From: Candidatus Brocadia sp.
GTDB taxonomy: Bacteria; Planctomycetota; Brocadiia; Brocadiales; Brocadiaceae
Direction of reading: 5' to 3'
Assembly (NCBI GenBank): GCA_011525665.1
Contig: WYAU01000024.1
Span: forward strand, 1-32,682
DNA length: 32,682 nt
Made by a program: the position numbers and the translations under genes. Below are positions 21,641-30,663 of the stretch, one piece after another. The notes beneath the pieces are model-generated. The model searched no databases. It saw only the letters and a list, made by a program, of their open reading frames with translations, and was not told the origin of the DNA. Each line of letters begins with the position of its first letter. Position 1 is the stretch's first letter.

Positions 21641-21736
21641 TTTGCACACCCTCTATCCACATCTTTTAAGAGGAAAAGTATATAAGATTGCCCCCTGTAT
21701 CCTGAGTGAATTAGCCGGACCGATTATATTCGTACT

Positions 21737-22435
21737 ATGGAAAAAAAGAAACCAATACCTTTTAGACACAGACCCAAGGGCCTAACGATTCTCTACGAAG
21801 ACCGGGATATTATTGTTATCGATAAGAGCGCAGGCTTATTGACGGTAAAAGCAACATATGAAAGAGAAAAAACAGCCCATCACATTTTAACCAACTATAT
21901 ACGCAAGGGCAGTTTTAAATCAACAAAACAACTTTTTGTTGTGCATCGATTGGACCGTGACACTTCCGGTGTTCTTGTGTTTGCCAAGACATCTGAGGCC
22001 AAAGACAATCTCAAGCTGCAATGGAAAGGTGTGAAGAAAAAATATGTGGCGGTGGTTCATGGGATATTAACTGAAAAAAGCGGGACAATCACTTCATATT
22101 TAGCTGAAAACGAGGATTATGAAGTTTTTTCTGTAAAAGACTCAAGAAAAGGGGAATTGGCAAAAACCCGTTACAAAGTGTTAAAAGAAGCAAAAAGATT
22201 TAGTTTGCTTGAAATTGAACTATTAACGGGTAAAAAAAACCAGATACGGGTGCATTTCTCCGAGAAGGGACATCCACTCGTTGGTGATGATAAATATGGT
22301 AAAAAAGGCGAGCCGAAGTGCCGTCTAGCCCTTCATTCACACTATCTAACGTTTCGGCATCCCCACAACGGCAAAGAACTCACCTTTGAAGCCGAGGTGC
22401 CTGTTTTTTTTAAAAGTTTTTTTGATACCGTATAG
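21737..22435 (+). CDS. RluA-family pseudouridine synthase
   Basis: The product has 232 residues, a compact member without an S4 domain. The N terminus ILYEDRDIIVIDKSAGLLTV is the typical first block. The catalytic motif is VVHRLDRDTSGVLVFAKT with D73 as nucleophile. TRYKVLKEAKRFSLLEIELLTGKKNQIRVHF and GHPLVGDDKYG complete the family pattern. The enzyme isomerises uridine to pseudouridine in rRNA or tRNA in the cytoplasm. The exact target cannot be read from sequence. No clear shine-dalgarno sequence lies before the ATG. It stands alone between repeat-bearing spacers. Confidence 0.92.
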   Translation: MEKKKPIPFRHRPKGLTILYEDRDIIVIDKSAGLLTVKATYEREKTAHHILTNYIRKGSFKSTKQLFVVHRLDRDTSGVLVFAKTSEAKDNLKLQWKGVKKKYVAVVHGILTEKSGTITSYLAENEDYEVFSVKDSRKGELAKTRYKVLKEAKRFSLLEIELLTGKKNQIRVHFSEKGHPLVGDDKYGKKGEPKCRLALHSHYLTFRHPHNGKELTFEAEVPVFFKSFFDTV

Positions 22436-22818
22436 AAAACAGGCGCAATTGTTCACCACAGTCATTATGCCGCTTTTGCGGCACCCCTAAATCATGAAAA
22501 TATTTTAGATGTTTTTCGGTGAGTCCTCTCGCCGAAACATCACGGATATAGTTAGAACCCGAAATTGAATGGCGGTAAATAAAGGATTGAAACAGATCGA
22601 AATCAGCGAATTACATATAATAACAAAGGAACGAATTCATGAAATCAAAGAAAGCTTGAAATAGGATCATTGGTAGAACCTGATAAATATCCTCTCGTAT
22701 ATCAAAACTAACAATTCAAAATATCTGCGATTATTTTGTTGCGGAGGATTTTTTGCCGAAGTATTTTGCTATTGATTTATAAAGAAGGTAACATTATCCT
22801 TAAAAAGGGAGTACTTAT
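22436..22818. other. Spacer with two hairpins and a gene remnant
   Basis: This spacer lies between the pseudouridine synthase gene and the glgX operon. It has TGCCGC-TTTT-GCGGCA at 22468-22483 and an imperfect hairpin GATGTTT to AAACATC at 22508-22541, neither followed by a T run. A broken small ORF lies at 22569-22725. A GGGAG ribosome site lies before the ATG of glgX; the promoter is unclear. Confidence 0.5.
22569..22725 (+). pseudogene. Frameshifted small-protein remnant, perhaps ParB-like
   Basis: An ATG at 22569 gives MAVNKGLKQIEISELHIITK, then ERIHEIKESLK and TAG at 22664. One frame over the text continues as LEIGSLVEPDKYPLVYQN and stops. Joined, it has the shape of the start of a ParB/sulfiredoxin-type domain (position-specific I.ISEL... 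then I.EIKESL..G.LVEP...Y). Neither the catalytic part nor a ribosome site is present. Low certainty. Confidence 0.3.
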
Positions 22819-24930
22819 ATGGAAAAGATTACCATCTTGTCTGGAAAACCGTATCCTTTAGGGGCACTATTTAAAGGAGAGGGAACGAATTTCTCGTTGT
22901 TCTCAGAAACGGCAGAAAGGGTTGAGCTTTGCCTTTTTGATGACAATGGCAATCAGAAATCTATTGACCTTCCCGAGGTCACGGCGTTCTGCTGGCATGG
23001 CTATCTTCCCGGAGTAGGCCCTGGGCAGAGGTATGGTTTCCGGGTGCACGGGCCATGGGTTCCGGAAAAAGGGCAAAGGTGCAACCCTGCCAAGCTGCTC
23101 CTGGATCCCTATGCGAAGGCAATAGAGGGACAGATACACTGGAACGAAGCAGTGTATCCTTATCGTCGTGATGATCCTGACAAAAAGGACTACAGAGACA
23201 ATTCTTCCTATGTTCCAAAATCCGTGGTCATTGATTCCGGCTTTGACTGGGAAGACGACCGTCATCCCGGTATACCATGGCACAAGACGATCATCTATGA
23301 AACCCATGTAAAGGGGTTCACGAAGGCGCATCCAGAAATCCCCGCAGAATTAAGGGGTACCTATGCAGGCATTGCTCATCCGGTGTCCGTTGAATACCTG
23401 AAGAATCTCGGCATCACAGCAGTCGAACTTATGCCTGTTCACCAGTTTATTCATTATGCCCACCTTGAGGAAAAAGGTCTGCGCAACTACTGGGGATACA
23501 GCACGATCGGTTATTTTTCACCACACAATGAATACTCGTCCTCAGGCCATTCAGGGCAACAGGTAAGGGAGTTTAAAGAAATGGTGAAGGCCTTGCATAA
23601 GGCCGGCATGGAGGTGATACTTGACGTTGTTTACAACCATACCTCTGAAGGCAACCATCTTGGGCCCATGCTCTGTTTCAAGGGTATTGACAACGCAGCG
23701 TACTACCGTCTCACACCCGAAGATTTACGGTATTATAAGGACTACACAGGAACCGGCAACAGCCTGAATATGATGCACCCCCATGTGCTGCAACTGATCA
23801 TGGATTCCTTGAGATACTGGGTGCTTGAAATGCACGTGGACGGGTTCAGGTTCGATCTGGCAGCCACCCTTGCACGAGAACTCCACGAGGTGGACCGTCT
23901 GTCGGCGTTTTTTGACGTCATCCAGCAAGACCCCGTTATCAGCCAGGTAAAGCTCATAGCCGAACCCTGGGACGTGGGAGAGGGTGGCTATCAGGTTGGC
24001 AATTTTCCGGTACTCTGGTCGGAATGGAATGGAAAATACAGGGACGCTGTTCGTGACTACTGGAGGGGCGTCGACCGGACTCTTTCAGAGTTTGCATACC
24101 GTATTACCGGCAGTTCTGACCTGTACGGAAGTACCGGCCGCAGGCCCTATGCGAGCATAAATTTTGTTACAGCGCATGACGGTTTTACCTTGCATGACCT
24201 TGTCTCATACAACGAAAAACACAATGAGGCAAACGGTGAGAATAATCAGGACGGCACCGATAACAACAGGTCATGGAACTGCGGGGTTGAGGGGCCTGCA
24301 GGCGATCCGGAGATCAATAAACTGAGAAACCGTCAGAAACGCAATTTTCTTTCCACGCTGTTTTTAGCTCAGGGCGTTCCGATGCTGTTGGGTGGAGATG
24401 AGATCGGCCGCACCCAGCAAGGCAACAATAATGCTTATTGTCAGGACAATGAAATATCATGGTATGACTGGAAAAATCTTGATAAGAGCCTTCTTGAGTT
24501 TACCCGCCGTCTTATCCAGTTCTACAAGAAGCACCCCTCCTTCCATCGCCACAAATGGTTTCAGTGCAGGCCCATACACGGTGCCGGTATTTCTGATATA
24601 GCATGGTTTACTCCGGATGGTATTGAAATGGCTGAGGAACACTGGGGGGAAGGGTTTGCAAAGTCCTTTGGACTTTTTTTAAACGGCGAAGACCTTGCCA
24701 CTCCCGCTCCGGACGGAGAACATATACATGACCGTTTTTATCTGATGTTCAATGCGCATTATGAGCCGTTGGTTTTTACGATTCCCCTTCCTGATTATGG
24801 CAGGAAATGGGAAAAAATGATTGATACGAATGATTCGTTTGTTGGAGAGGGGGGACAGGTTTACGAAGCAGGGGGCGAAGTAACGGTAGAAAACAGGTCA
24901 ATGGAGGTGTTCAGGCATGTCAGGGGATAA
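22819..24930 (+). CDS. glgX: Glycogen debranching enzyme GlgX (GH13)
   Basis: This 703-residue cytoplasmic enzyme hydrolyses alpha-1,6 branches of glycogen or limit dextrins. An N-terminal CBM48-type domain (about 8-110; YPLGALFKGEGTNFSLFSETAERVELCLFD) precedes the TIM barrel. Catalytic residues: nucleophile D346 in VDGFRFDLA, acid/base E382 in IAEPWDVG, and H453-D454 in TAHDGF. The markers GNSLNMMHPHVLQLIMDSLRYW and GENNQDGTDNNRSWNCG are typical of GlgX/TreX isoamylase-type members. The length is normal. GGGAG precedes the ATG by eight bases. It is the first gene of a five-gene operon and overlaps the next start by 14 bases. It supplies linear glucans or glucose oligomers to the downstream enzymes. 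Confidence 0.95.
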   Translation: MEKITILSGKPYPLGALFKGEGTNFSLFSETAERVELCLFDDNGNQKSIDLPEVTAFCWHGYLPGVGPGQRYGFRVHGPWVPEKGQRCNPAKLLLDPYAKAIEGQIHWNEAVYPYRRDDPDKKDYRDNSSYVPKSVVIDSGFDWEDDRHPGIPWHKTIIYETHVKGFTKAHPEIPAELRGTYAGIAHPVSVEYLKNLGITAVELMPVHQFIHYAHLEEKGLRNYWGYSTIGYFSPHNEYSSSGHSGQQVREFKEMVKALHKAGMEVILDVVYNHTSEGNHLGPMLCFKGIDNAAYYRLTPEDLRYYKDYTGTGNSLNMMHPHVLQLIMDSLRYWVLEMHVDGFRFDLAATLARELHEVDRLSAFFDVIQQDPVISQVKLIAEPWDVGEGGYQVGNFPVLWSEWNGKYRDAVRDYWRGVDRTLSEFAYRITGSSDLYGSTGRRPYASINFVTAHDGFTLHDLVSYNEKHNEANGENNQDGTDNNRSWNCGVEGPAGDPEINKLRNRQKRNFLSTLFLAQGVPMLLGGDEIGRTQQGNNNAYCQDNEISWYDWKNLDKSLLEFTRRLIQFYKKHPSFHRHKWFQCRPIHGAGISDIAWFTPDGIEMAEEHWGEGFAKSFGLFLNGEDLATPAPDGEHIHDRFYLMFNAHYEPLVFTIPLPDYGRKWEKMIDTNDSFVGEGGQVYEAGGEVTVENRSMEVFRHVRG

Positions 24931-25567
24931 AATGGTATGGATTGATATTTCAGTGATATTAAAGACCGGCATGGTTCACTGGCCTGGCGACCCGCAGGTA
25001 CAGGTTGAAAGGATAGCAGATATGCAGCGGGGGGATAAGGTCAATCTTTCAGCTCTTTCTCTGGGTTCACATGCGGGAACGCACATGGATGCGCCGCTTC
25101 ATTTTCTCCCGGCAGGCAAAAGCCTTGACGAGATGCCTTTCGATGCAACGATAGGCCAGGCGCGGCTAATCGAGATTTTTGATCAAGAGTCGGTCAAACC
25201 GGAAGAACTGGAAATGCATACCATATGCCGTGGGGAGAGGATACTGTTGAAGACCAGAAATTCTGAAAGATGCTGGGAGACCGATTCCTTTGTAAGGGAC
25301 TTTGTCGGCATTTCTGTAGAAGCTGCACACTTTCTTGCTGAAAGAGGCGTCATGACTGTTGGTATTGACTACCTATCGGTAGGAGGCTATCAGAAAAATG
25401 GCGAGGAAGTTCACCGTGTTCTTCTTGAAGCTGGCGTCTGGATTATCGAAGGTCTTGACCTTTCTGAAGTGAAAGCGGGGATATATGAACTGATTTGTCT
25501 GCCGCTGAAGATTCTCAACAGTGATGGCGCTCCAGCAAGGGCAGCGCTTGGAAAGAGAAAGGATTGA
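24917..25567 (+). CDS. Cyclase-family metal-dependent hydrolase
   Basis: The product has 216 residues and belongs to the Cyclase/kynurenine formamidase-like superfamily. The start at 24917 is favoured because GGAGGTG lies eight bases upstream; a second ATG at 24932 is possible. The metal-site motif GSHAGTHMDAPLHF (H52, H56, D58) and the N-terminal block MVHWPGDPQVQVER are diagnostic. The late motif VGIDYLSVGGYQKNGEEVHRVLL also fits. Members hydrolyse amides or lactones such as N-formylkynurenine; the substrate here is unknown. It overlaps glgX by 14 bases and the next gene begins two bases after its stop, so it is part of the glucan operon, although its chemistry has no obvious link to it. 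Confidence 0.9.
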   Translation: MSGDKMVWIDISVILKTGMVHWPGDPQVQVERIADMQRGDKVNLSALSLGSHAGTHMDAPLHFLPAGKSLDEMPFDATIGQARLIEIFDQESVKPEELEMHTICRGERILLKTRNSERCWETDSFVRDFVGISVEAAHFLAERGVMTVGIDYLSVGGYQKNGEEVHRVLLEAGVWIIEGLDLSEVKAGIYELICLPLKILNSDGAPARAALGKRKD

Positions 25568-25569
25568 AT

Positions 25570-26448
25570 ATGAGAAACAAAAGAGAGATATTTCCTTCAG
25601 CTACTGAAGATGCCCAGGCTGCAGAACTTTGTATACCGTCTCCTCAAACCATTTCGCCTTCCTATCGGTTGGCGTACAGAGATCATGATTTTCTGCTGAG
25701 GGAAGAACTCCGGCCGGTACGATTGCAGCTTGAATTGCTAAAGCCGGAGCTCGTACTGAAGGAAAATGGAATTGAAAGCACGATAGTGGTTTTCGGAAGC
25801 ACCCGTATTCCCGACCCGGATACGGCGAAAGAACGGTTAACGCATGCGGAGGAAAGAGCGGGGAAAGACCCTTCTGATGAACAGCTTGCACGCGAAGTGC
25901 AAATTGCACGCAGGATTGCCGCAAAATCAAAATATTATGAAGAGGCGCGCAAGTTTGCTTTCCTTGTTTCCGGTTCTGAGAAGGCCCTAGGAAATTCTGA
26001 TTATGTGGTAGTTACCGGCGGTGGGCCGGGCATTATGGAGGCAGCAAACCGTGGAGCCTATGATGCAAGAGCCAAAAGCATTGGACTCACTATAGTCCTT
26101 CCGTTTGAGGAAAAACCCAATGAATATACGACCCCTGAACTCTGTTTTCAGTTTCACTATTTTGCCATCAGAAAAATGCATTTCCTCATACGGGCAAAGG
26201 CGCTTGTCGTTTTTCCCGGTGGATTTGGCACCCTTGACGAGCTTTTTGAAACACTTACCCTCATCCAGACAAAAAAAATCAGACCCATGCCGGTGTTGAT
26301 TTTCGGAAAAGAGTACTGGGAACGGATAATAAACTTTGGCGCCCTTGTTGAAGAGGGCACCATCTCTGCAGAAGATATCAGGCTTTTTCAATATGTTGAT
26401 ACCGCAGAGGAGGCATTAGACATCATCTCAAAAACGTACAATGAATGA
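25570..26448 (+). CDS. LOG-family (TIGR00730-like) Rossmann-fold protein, long form
   Basis: The product has 292 residues from the ATG at 25570, with AAAGGA six bases upstream; a TTG at 25564 is less likely. Core motifs: VVVTGGGPGIMEAANRGAYD and VVFPGGFGTLDELFETLTLIQT, the PGGxGTxxE signature of the LOG/lysine decarboxylase-like fold. LOG enzymes release the base from nucleoside 5'-monophosphates (cytokinin activation, or PpnN-type nucleotide turnover). This is longer than the usual 190 residues: an N-terminal extension of about 70 residues and a charged helical insert (AKERLTHAEERAGKDPSDEQ) precede the core, as in the approximately 290-residue bacterial subgroup. Lies two bases after the cyclase gene and 22 before the next. 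Confidence 0.88.
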   Translation: MRNKREIFPSATEDAQAAELCIPSPQTISPSYRLAYRDHDFLLREELRPVRLQLELLKPELVLKENGIESTIVVFGSTRIPDPDTAKERLTHAEERAGKDPSDEQLAREVQIARRIAAKSKYYEEARKFAFLVSGSEKALGNSDYVVVTGGGPGIMEAANRGAYDARAKSIGLTIVLPFEEKPNEYTTPELCFQFHYFAIRKMHFLIRAKALVVFPGGFGTLDELFETLTLIQTKKIRPMPVLIFGKEYWERIINFGALVEEGTISAEDIRLFQYVDTAEEALDIISKTYNE

Positions 26449-26470
26449 TACATGATTAGGGCGGTGGAAA

Positions 26471-28054
26471 ATGGTTTCGAAAAAAACGGTTTATACAATA
26501 TCAAAAACCGCTTTTGATGCGGTTATCTTCGACCTTGACGGTGTAGTAACCGACACGGCAACTGTTCATGCTGCGGCATGGAAGATGATGTTTGATGAAT
26601 TTCTCTCGCAATATGCTGACCGTCATAAGAAGCCCTTTCAGCCTTTCGCTTTGGATACGGATTATCTCCTCTATATTGACGGGAAGCCGCGTTTTGATGG
26701 GGTGAGAGATTTTCTTCAGTCTCGGGGCATTGAATTGCCAGAAGGGCATTCAGATGATTTACCAGGCATAGAGACCATTCAGGGTCTGGGCAACTTAAAG
26801 AATGCCTACTTTTTGAAACGCCTTGACGAGCATGGGCCGGCGGTATATGACACAACAAGAAATTTCATCCACAGCGTAAAAAAACACGGCTTGAAAACAG
26901 CGATCATATCATCAAGTAAAAATTGTGCCATGATTCTTGACTCAGCAAAACTATCCGATCTGTTCGATGTCAGAGTAGACGGCGTAGATTCTGAAGTTCT
27001 GGGCATTACCGGGAAACCAGCGCCCGATATATTTCTCGAAGCGGCGCGGCAATTAAAGGTTAATCCCGGGCGGGCTGTGGTAATCGAAGACGCTATTTCG
27101 GGTGTGCAGGCCGGGTGTGCAGGAAGATTCGGAATTGTGATCGGTGTTGCGCGAACAGGCGACAAGGTGTCCCTGCTGAAAAACGGCGCTGATGTTGCCG
27201 TTGAAGACCTGTCGGAGGTTGGCATAACAGGAGAGACTGAAGCCCCAAAGGTGTTGCCTTCAGCGCTGGATAGTTTTGAGGAAATTGCGCACGAAGCCAG
27301 AGGCAAACGCATCGCCCTGTTTCTTGACTACGACGGAACCCTCACCCCAATAGTGGAAACACCCGATAAGGCAGTCATGCCGGAAGACATGCGGGAGACA
27401 GTTATCAGACTTTCCCGTTACTGCACGGTCGGCATAATCAGCGGGCGTGACCTCGAAGACGTAAAGGATAAAGTAGGCATTGACTCTATCTTTTATGCAG
27501 GAAGCCACGGTTTTGACATATCGGGGCCAGAAGGACTAGAGGTAAGAAACGAGATTGGAACGGAGTATTTACCTGTTCTCGATCTGGCAGAAAAAGAACT
27601 CTGCGCTGCAATTGGGCATGTGAATGGTGTTCTTGTGGAAAGAAAGCGATTTGCCATTGCCGTCCATTACCGCCTTGTAGATTTGGAAAACGTGGAGATG
27701 GTTGAGGCAGCAGTGGATAAAGTGGTGGCAGCACACCCTGAACTCAGAAAGGCTTACGGCAAAAAGATCTTTGAACTACAGCCGGATATTGATTGGCATA
27801 AGGGGAAGGCGCTGCTTACTCTGTTGAGAACATTGAACCTGGATGGGAAAGAGGTACTGCCTGTTTACCTCGGCGATGATGTGACTGACGAAGATGCATT
27901 CAGGGCACTTCAGGGAAGGGGTATTGGGATTGTAGTTTGGGATAAGCCGTATGAAACGGCAGCTCTGTATAGTCTAAAGAATCCCGGAGAGGTAAAGGAA
28001 TTTCTGCTGAAGCTCATCCCTTTATGCAAAGGTGGTCGTCGTGAACAATCATAG
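26471..28054 (+). CDS. Beta-phosphoglucomutase-like HAD fused to trehalose-6-phosphate phosphatase
   Basis: The product has 527 residues. The N-terminal half (about 14-245) is a beta-phosphoglucomutase-type HAD enzyme: FDLDGVVTDTA with D21 and D23, a large cap, AIISSSKN, TGKPAPDIFLEAA and VVIEDAISGVQAG. The C-terminal half (about 265-520) is an OtsB-type phosphatase: LFLDYDGTLTPIVETP with D286 and D288, GIISGRDLEDV, AGSHGFDISGP, HWHKG-like DWHKGKALLTLL, and YLGDDVTDEDAF. Expected reactions are beta-glucose 1-phosphate to glucose 6-phosphate, and trehalose 6-phosphate to trehalose. No trehalose-6-phosphate synthase (OtsA) gene is in the window. GGTGG precedes the ATG. The last 14 bases overlap the GH65 gene. 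Confidence 0.92.
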   Translation: MVSKKTVYTISKTAFDAVIFDLDGVVTDTATVHAAAWKMMFDEFLSQYADRHKKPFQPFALDTDYLLYIDGKPRFDGVRDFLQSRGIELPEGHSDDLPGIETIQGLGNLKNAYFLKRLDEHGPAVYDTTRNFIHSVKKHGLKTAIISSSKNCAMILDSAKLSDLFDVRVDGVDSEVLGITGKPAPDIFLEAARQLKVNPGRAVVIEDAISGVQAGCAGRFGIVIGVARTGDKVSLLKNGADVAVEDLSEVGITGETEAPKVLPSALDSFEEIAHEARGKRIALFLDYDGTLTPIVETPDKAVMPEDMRETVIRLSRYCTVGIISGRDLEDVKDKVGIDSIFYAGSHGFDISGPEGLEVRNEIGTEYLPVLDLAEKELCAAIGHVNGVLVERKRFAIAVHYRLVDLENVEMVEAAVDKVVAAHPELRKAYGKKIFELQPDIDWHKGKALLTLLRTLNLDGKEVLPVYLGDDVTDEDAFRALQGRGIGIVVWDKPYETAALYSLKNPGEVKEFLLKLIPLCKGGRREQS

Positions 28055-30479
28055 TAGCTGGGTGCTTGTCTATGAAGGTTTTGATCCCTCAAAAGAAAGT
28101 CTGAGGGAGGCGCTCTGCTCGCTCGGGAACGGATATTTTTGCACAAGGGGTGCAGCGCCTGAGTCAGAGGCAGACAATATTCATTATCCGGGAACATATC
28201 TCGCAGGTGGGTACAACCGTCTAAGGACAGAGATTGCAGGAAGCGTGGTTGAAAATGAGGATCTGGTTAATATGCCCAACTGGCTTCTTATGAAGTTCAG
28301 ACCTGAGGGTGGCGACTGGTTCAATCTTATGTCTGTGAATATTCTTTCTTACCGGCAGGAACTGAACCTGCAGCATGGTGTCCTTACGCGAACTGTCAGA
28401 TACAGGGACAAACATAACAGGGATACACAAATAATCTGCCGTCGCATTGTGCATATGGGCAATATGCATCTTGCGGCACAGACAATTACGATTATACCGG
28501 AAAACTGGTCCGGAAGGATGCAGATACATTCTGCTATTGACGGTACAGTAATCAATGCAGGCGTTGAGCGATATAAGCAGCTCAACAGCAAGCACCTTAC
28601 ACCTGTAAAGAGCGGAACAGTTCATGAAGACATAATCTACCTGCTTGTTGAGACCAGTCAGTCTCAGATCCGCGTGGCGGAAGCTGCAAGAACCCGTGTT
28701 TATTCGGGGGAAGAACAGAGAGACGTGGAACGAAAAGTTATTGAAGGACAGGGGTACATTGCGCAGGAGTTTTTTGTTGCAGTGTCAGAGAAAAAACCAG
28801 TAAGGGTCGAAAAGATCGTCTCTTTTTACACTTCGAGGGACTTTGCGGTTTCAGAGCCGGCTGGCGATGCAGTGGAATCACTTACGCAGTCGGGAGATTT
28901 CGAAGAACTCCTCAAAAGCCACACGCTGAAGTGGTGCCACCTGTGGGACAGGTGCGACATCACAGTGGAAAACGGCGACCGGACACAGATGATCCTCAGG
29001 CTGCATATATTTCATCTGCTCCAGACAGTTTCCAGAAACTCGATTGATTTGGACACAGGAGTGCCAGCAAGAGGCTTGCACGGCGAGGCATACAGGGGGC
29101 ATATATTCTGGGATGAATTATTTATCTTTCCTTATCTCAATTTAAGAATTCCTGTTCTTACCCGTTCGCTCCTGCTCTATCGTTACCGGAGACTGGACAT
29201 CGCCCGTCTGTCGGCTAAAAAAGAAGGATTCCGTGGCGCTCTGTATCCATGGCAAAGTGGAAGCAACGGAAGAGAGGAAACACAGAAACTTCATCTTAAT
29301 CCCAAATCGGGACGCTGGCTTCCAGACAACACCCATTTGCAGCGCCATGTGAATGCAGCTATTGCATACAATGTATGGCAATACTTTGAAACAACGGGCG
29401 ATATGGAATTCATGGCAACATACGGGGCAGAGATATTTTTGGAAATTGCACGGTTTTTTTCAAGTATCGCAACATATAACAAAGAACTGGAACGCTATGA
29501 GATATTTGGCGTATTGGGTCCTGATGAATATCACGACAAATATCCAGACTCTGAAAAGCCGGGACTTAACAACAATGCCTACACGAATATCATGGCAGTA
29601 TGGGTGATGCGCACCGCTATTAAAGTGCTTGATATTTTACAGCCAAAAAAGAGGAAAATCGACCTTCAGGAGACCATCGGTCTTGATAATGCCGAAATTG
29701 AAATCTGGAAGAACATTGTTCATAAAATGCGCATTGTTTTTCATGATGACGGCATAATCAGTCAGTTTGAGGGATACGATCGGTTAAAAGAATTTGACTG
29801 GGAGGGGTACCGCAGGAAGTACGGCGATATCCAACGCCTCGACCGGATTTTAGAAGCCGAGGGTGACAGCGCAAATCACTATAAAGTCTCAAAACAAGCT
29901 GATGTGCTTATGCTCTTTTATCTCTTTTCCTCAGAGGAACTGCATGAATTATTTCAACAGATGGGATACAATTTTGACCCGCAGTTGATAACGAAGAACA
30001 TTGAATATTACTTAAAGCGAAGCTCCAACGGTTCAACATTGAGTAATATCGTTCATTCCTGGGTGCTTGCAAGGTCGAACCGTTTGGGTTCATGGGAATT
30101 GCTTAACAAGGCATTAGAGAGTGATATCTCCGACATTCAGGGAGGCACCACACACGAAGGCATCCATCTTGGCGCTATGTCCGGTACCGTCGATATTTTG
30201 CAGAGGTGCTATACAGGGATGGAGTTCAGAGATGATGTCCTCTATTTCAATCCACGGATACCGGAAAGCCTGAACAGGTTAAGCATGAGGATCAAATACC
30301 GGGGGAACTGGTTTGATCTCGTTACGACACCCGAAATGATGATTGTATCATCGGGCACATGCGAAGTACAGACGGCAAAGATAGGCTTTGGTGGAAAGGT
30401 GTATGAACTCATGCCAGGAAAATCGCTGTCTTTTGGTATCGATTCGTGTCATCAATGGAGGGTAAGTGGAAGTGCGTAA
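28041..30479 (+). CDS. GH65 glycoside phosphorylase (trehalose/kojibiose/maltose type)
   Basis: The product has 812 residues from the GTG at 28041, chosen because AAAGGTGG ends five bases upstream; an earlier GTG at 28032 lies inside that site. The domain order is typical of GH65: an N-terminal beta-sandwich beginning WVLVYEGFDPSKESLREALCSLGNGYFCTRGA, an (alpha/alpha)6 barrel, and a C-terminal beta part. The catalytic acid is E496 in GVLGPDEYHDKYPD. The phosphate-site stretch GGTTHEGIHLGAMSGTVDIL marks a phosphorylase rather than a hydrolase. Such enzymes convert alpha-linked disaccharides plus phosphate to beta-glucose 1-phosphate, exactly the substrate of the upstream mutase. The disaccharide cannot be told from sequence; trehalose is suggested by the neighbouring phosphatase domain. 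Confidence 0.92.
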   Translation: MNNHSSWVLVYEGFDPSKESLREALCSLGNGYFCTRGAAPESEADNIHYPGTYLAGGYNRLRTEIAGSVVENEDLVNMPNWLLMKFRPEGGDWFNLMSVNILSYRQELNLQHGVLTRTVRYRDKHNRDTQIICRRIVHMGNMHLAAQTITIIPENWSGRMQIHSAIDGTVINAGVERYKQLNSKHLTPVKSGTVHEDIIYLLVETSQSQIRVAEAARTRVYSGEEQRDVERKVIEGQGYIAQEFFVAVSEKKPVRVEKIVSFYTSRDFAVSEPAGDAVESLTQSGDFEELLKSHTLKWCHLWDRCDITVENGDRTQMILRLHIFHLLQTVSRNSIDLDTGVPARGLHGEAYRGHIFWDELFIFPYLNLRIPVLTRSLLLYRYRRLDIARLSAKKEGFRGALYPWQSGSNGREETQKLHLNPKSGRWLPDNTHLQRHVNAAIAYNVWQYFETTGDMEFMATYGAEIFLEIARFFSSIATYNKELERYEIFGVLGPDEYHDKYPDSEKPGLNNNAYTNIMAVWVMRTAIKVLDILQPKKRKIDLQETIGLDNAEIEIWKNIVHKMRIVFHDDGIISQFEGYDRLKEFDWEGYRRKYGDIQRLDRILEAEGDSANHYKVSKQADVLMLFYLFSSEELHELFQQMGYNFDPQLITKNIEYYLKRSSNGSTLSNIVHSWVLARSNRLGSWELLNKALESDISDIQGGTTHEGIHLGAMSGTVDILQRCYTGMEFRDDVLYFNPRIPESLNRLSMRIKYRGNWFDLVTTPEMMIVSSGTCEVQTAKIGFGGKVYELMPGKSLSFGIDSCHQWRVSGSA

Positions 30480-30663
30480 CTATACTTTTTCTATTATGAT
30501 AATTGTTTTTTCCCCGACATGAATAGTAACGATTCCCAGCGTCCTTATTTAAATTATCATGTCTTTAAGCCCACAGGATCCATAAGCATTTTTCAATCCA
30601 TATCGATCAGGAAATGGATGAGGAGAAACACAGGGGGAAAAGGGTTTAGCCCGGTCTGTAATA

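Noticed and set aside
22508-22541. Hairpin after the pseudouridine synthase gene as a terminator
   Set aside because: The stem is imperfect and no T run follows.
22752-22784. Promoter TTGCCG/TATAAA before glgX
   Set aside because: A spacing of 19 bases and a weak -35 make it no better than chance in this AT-rich spacer.
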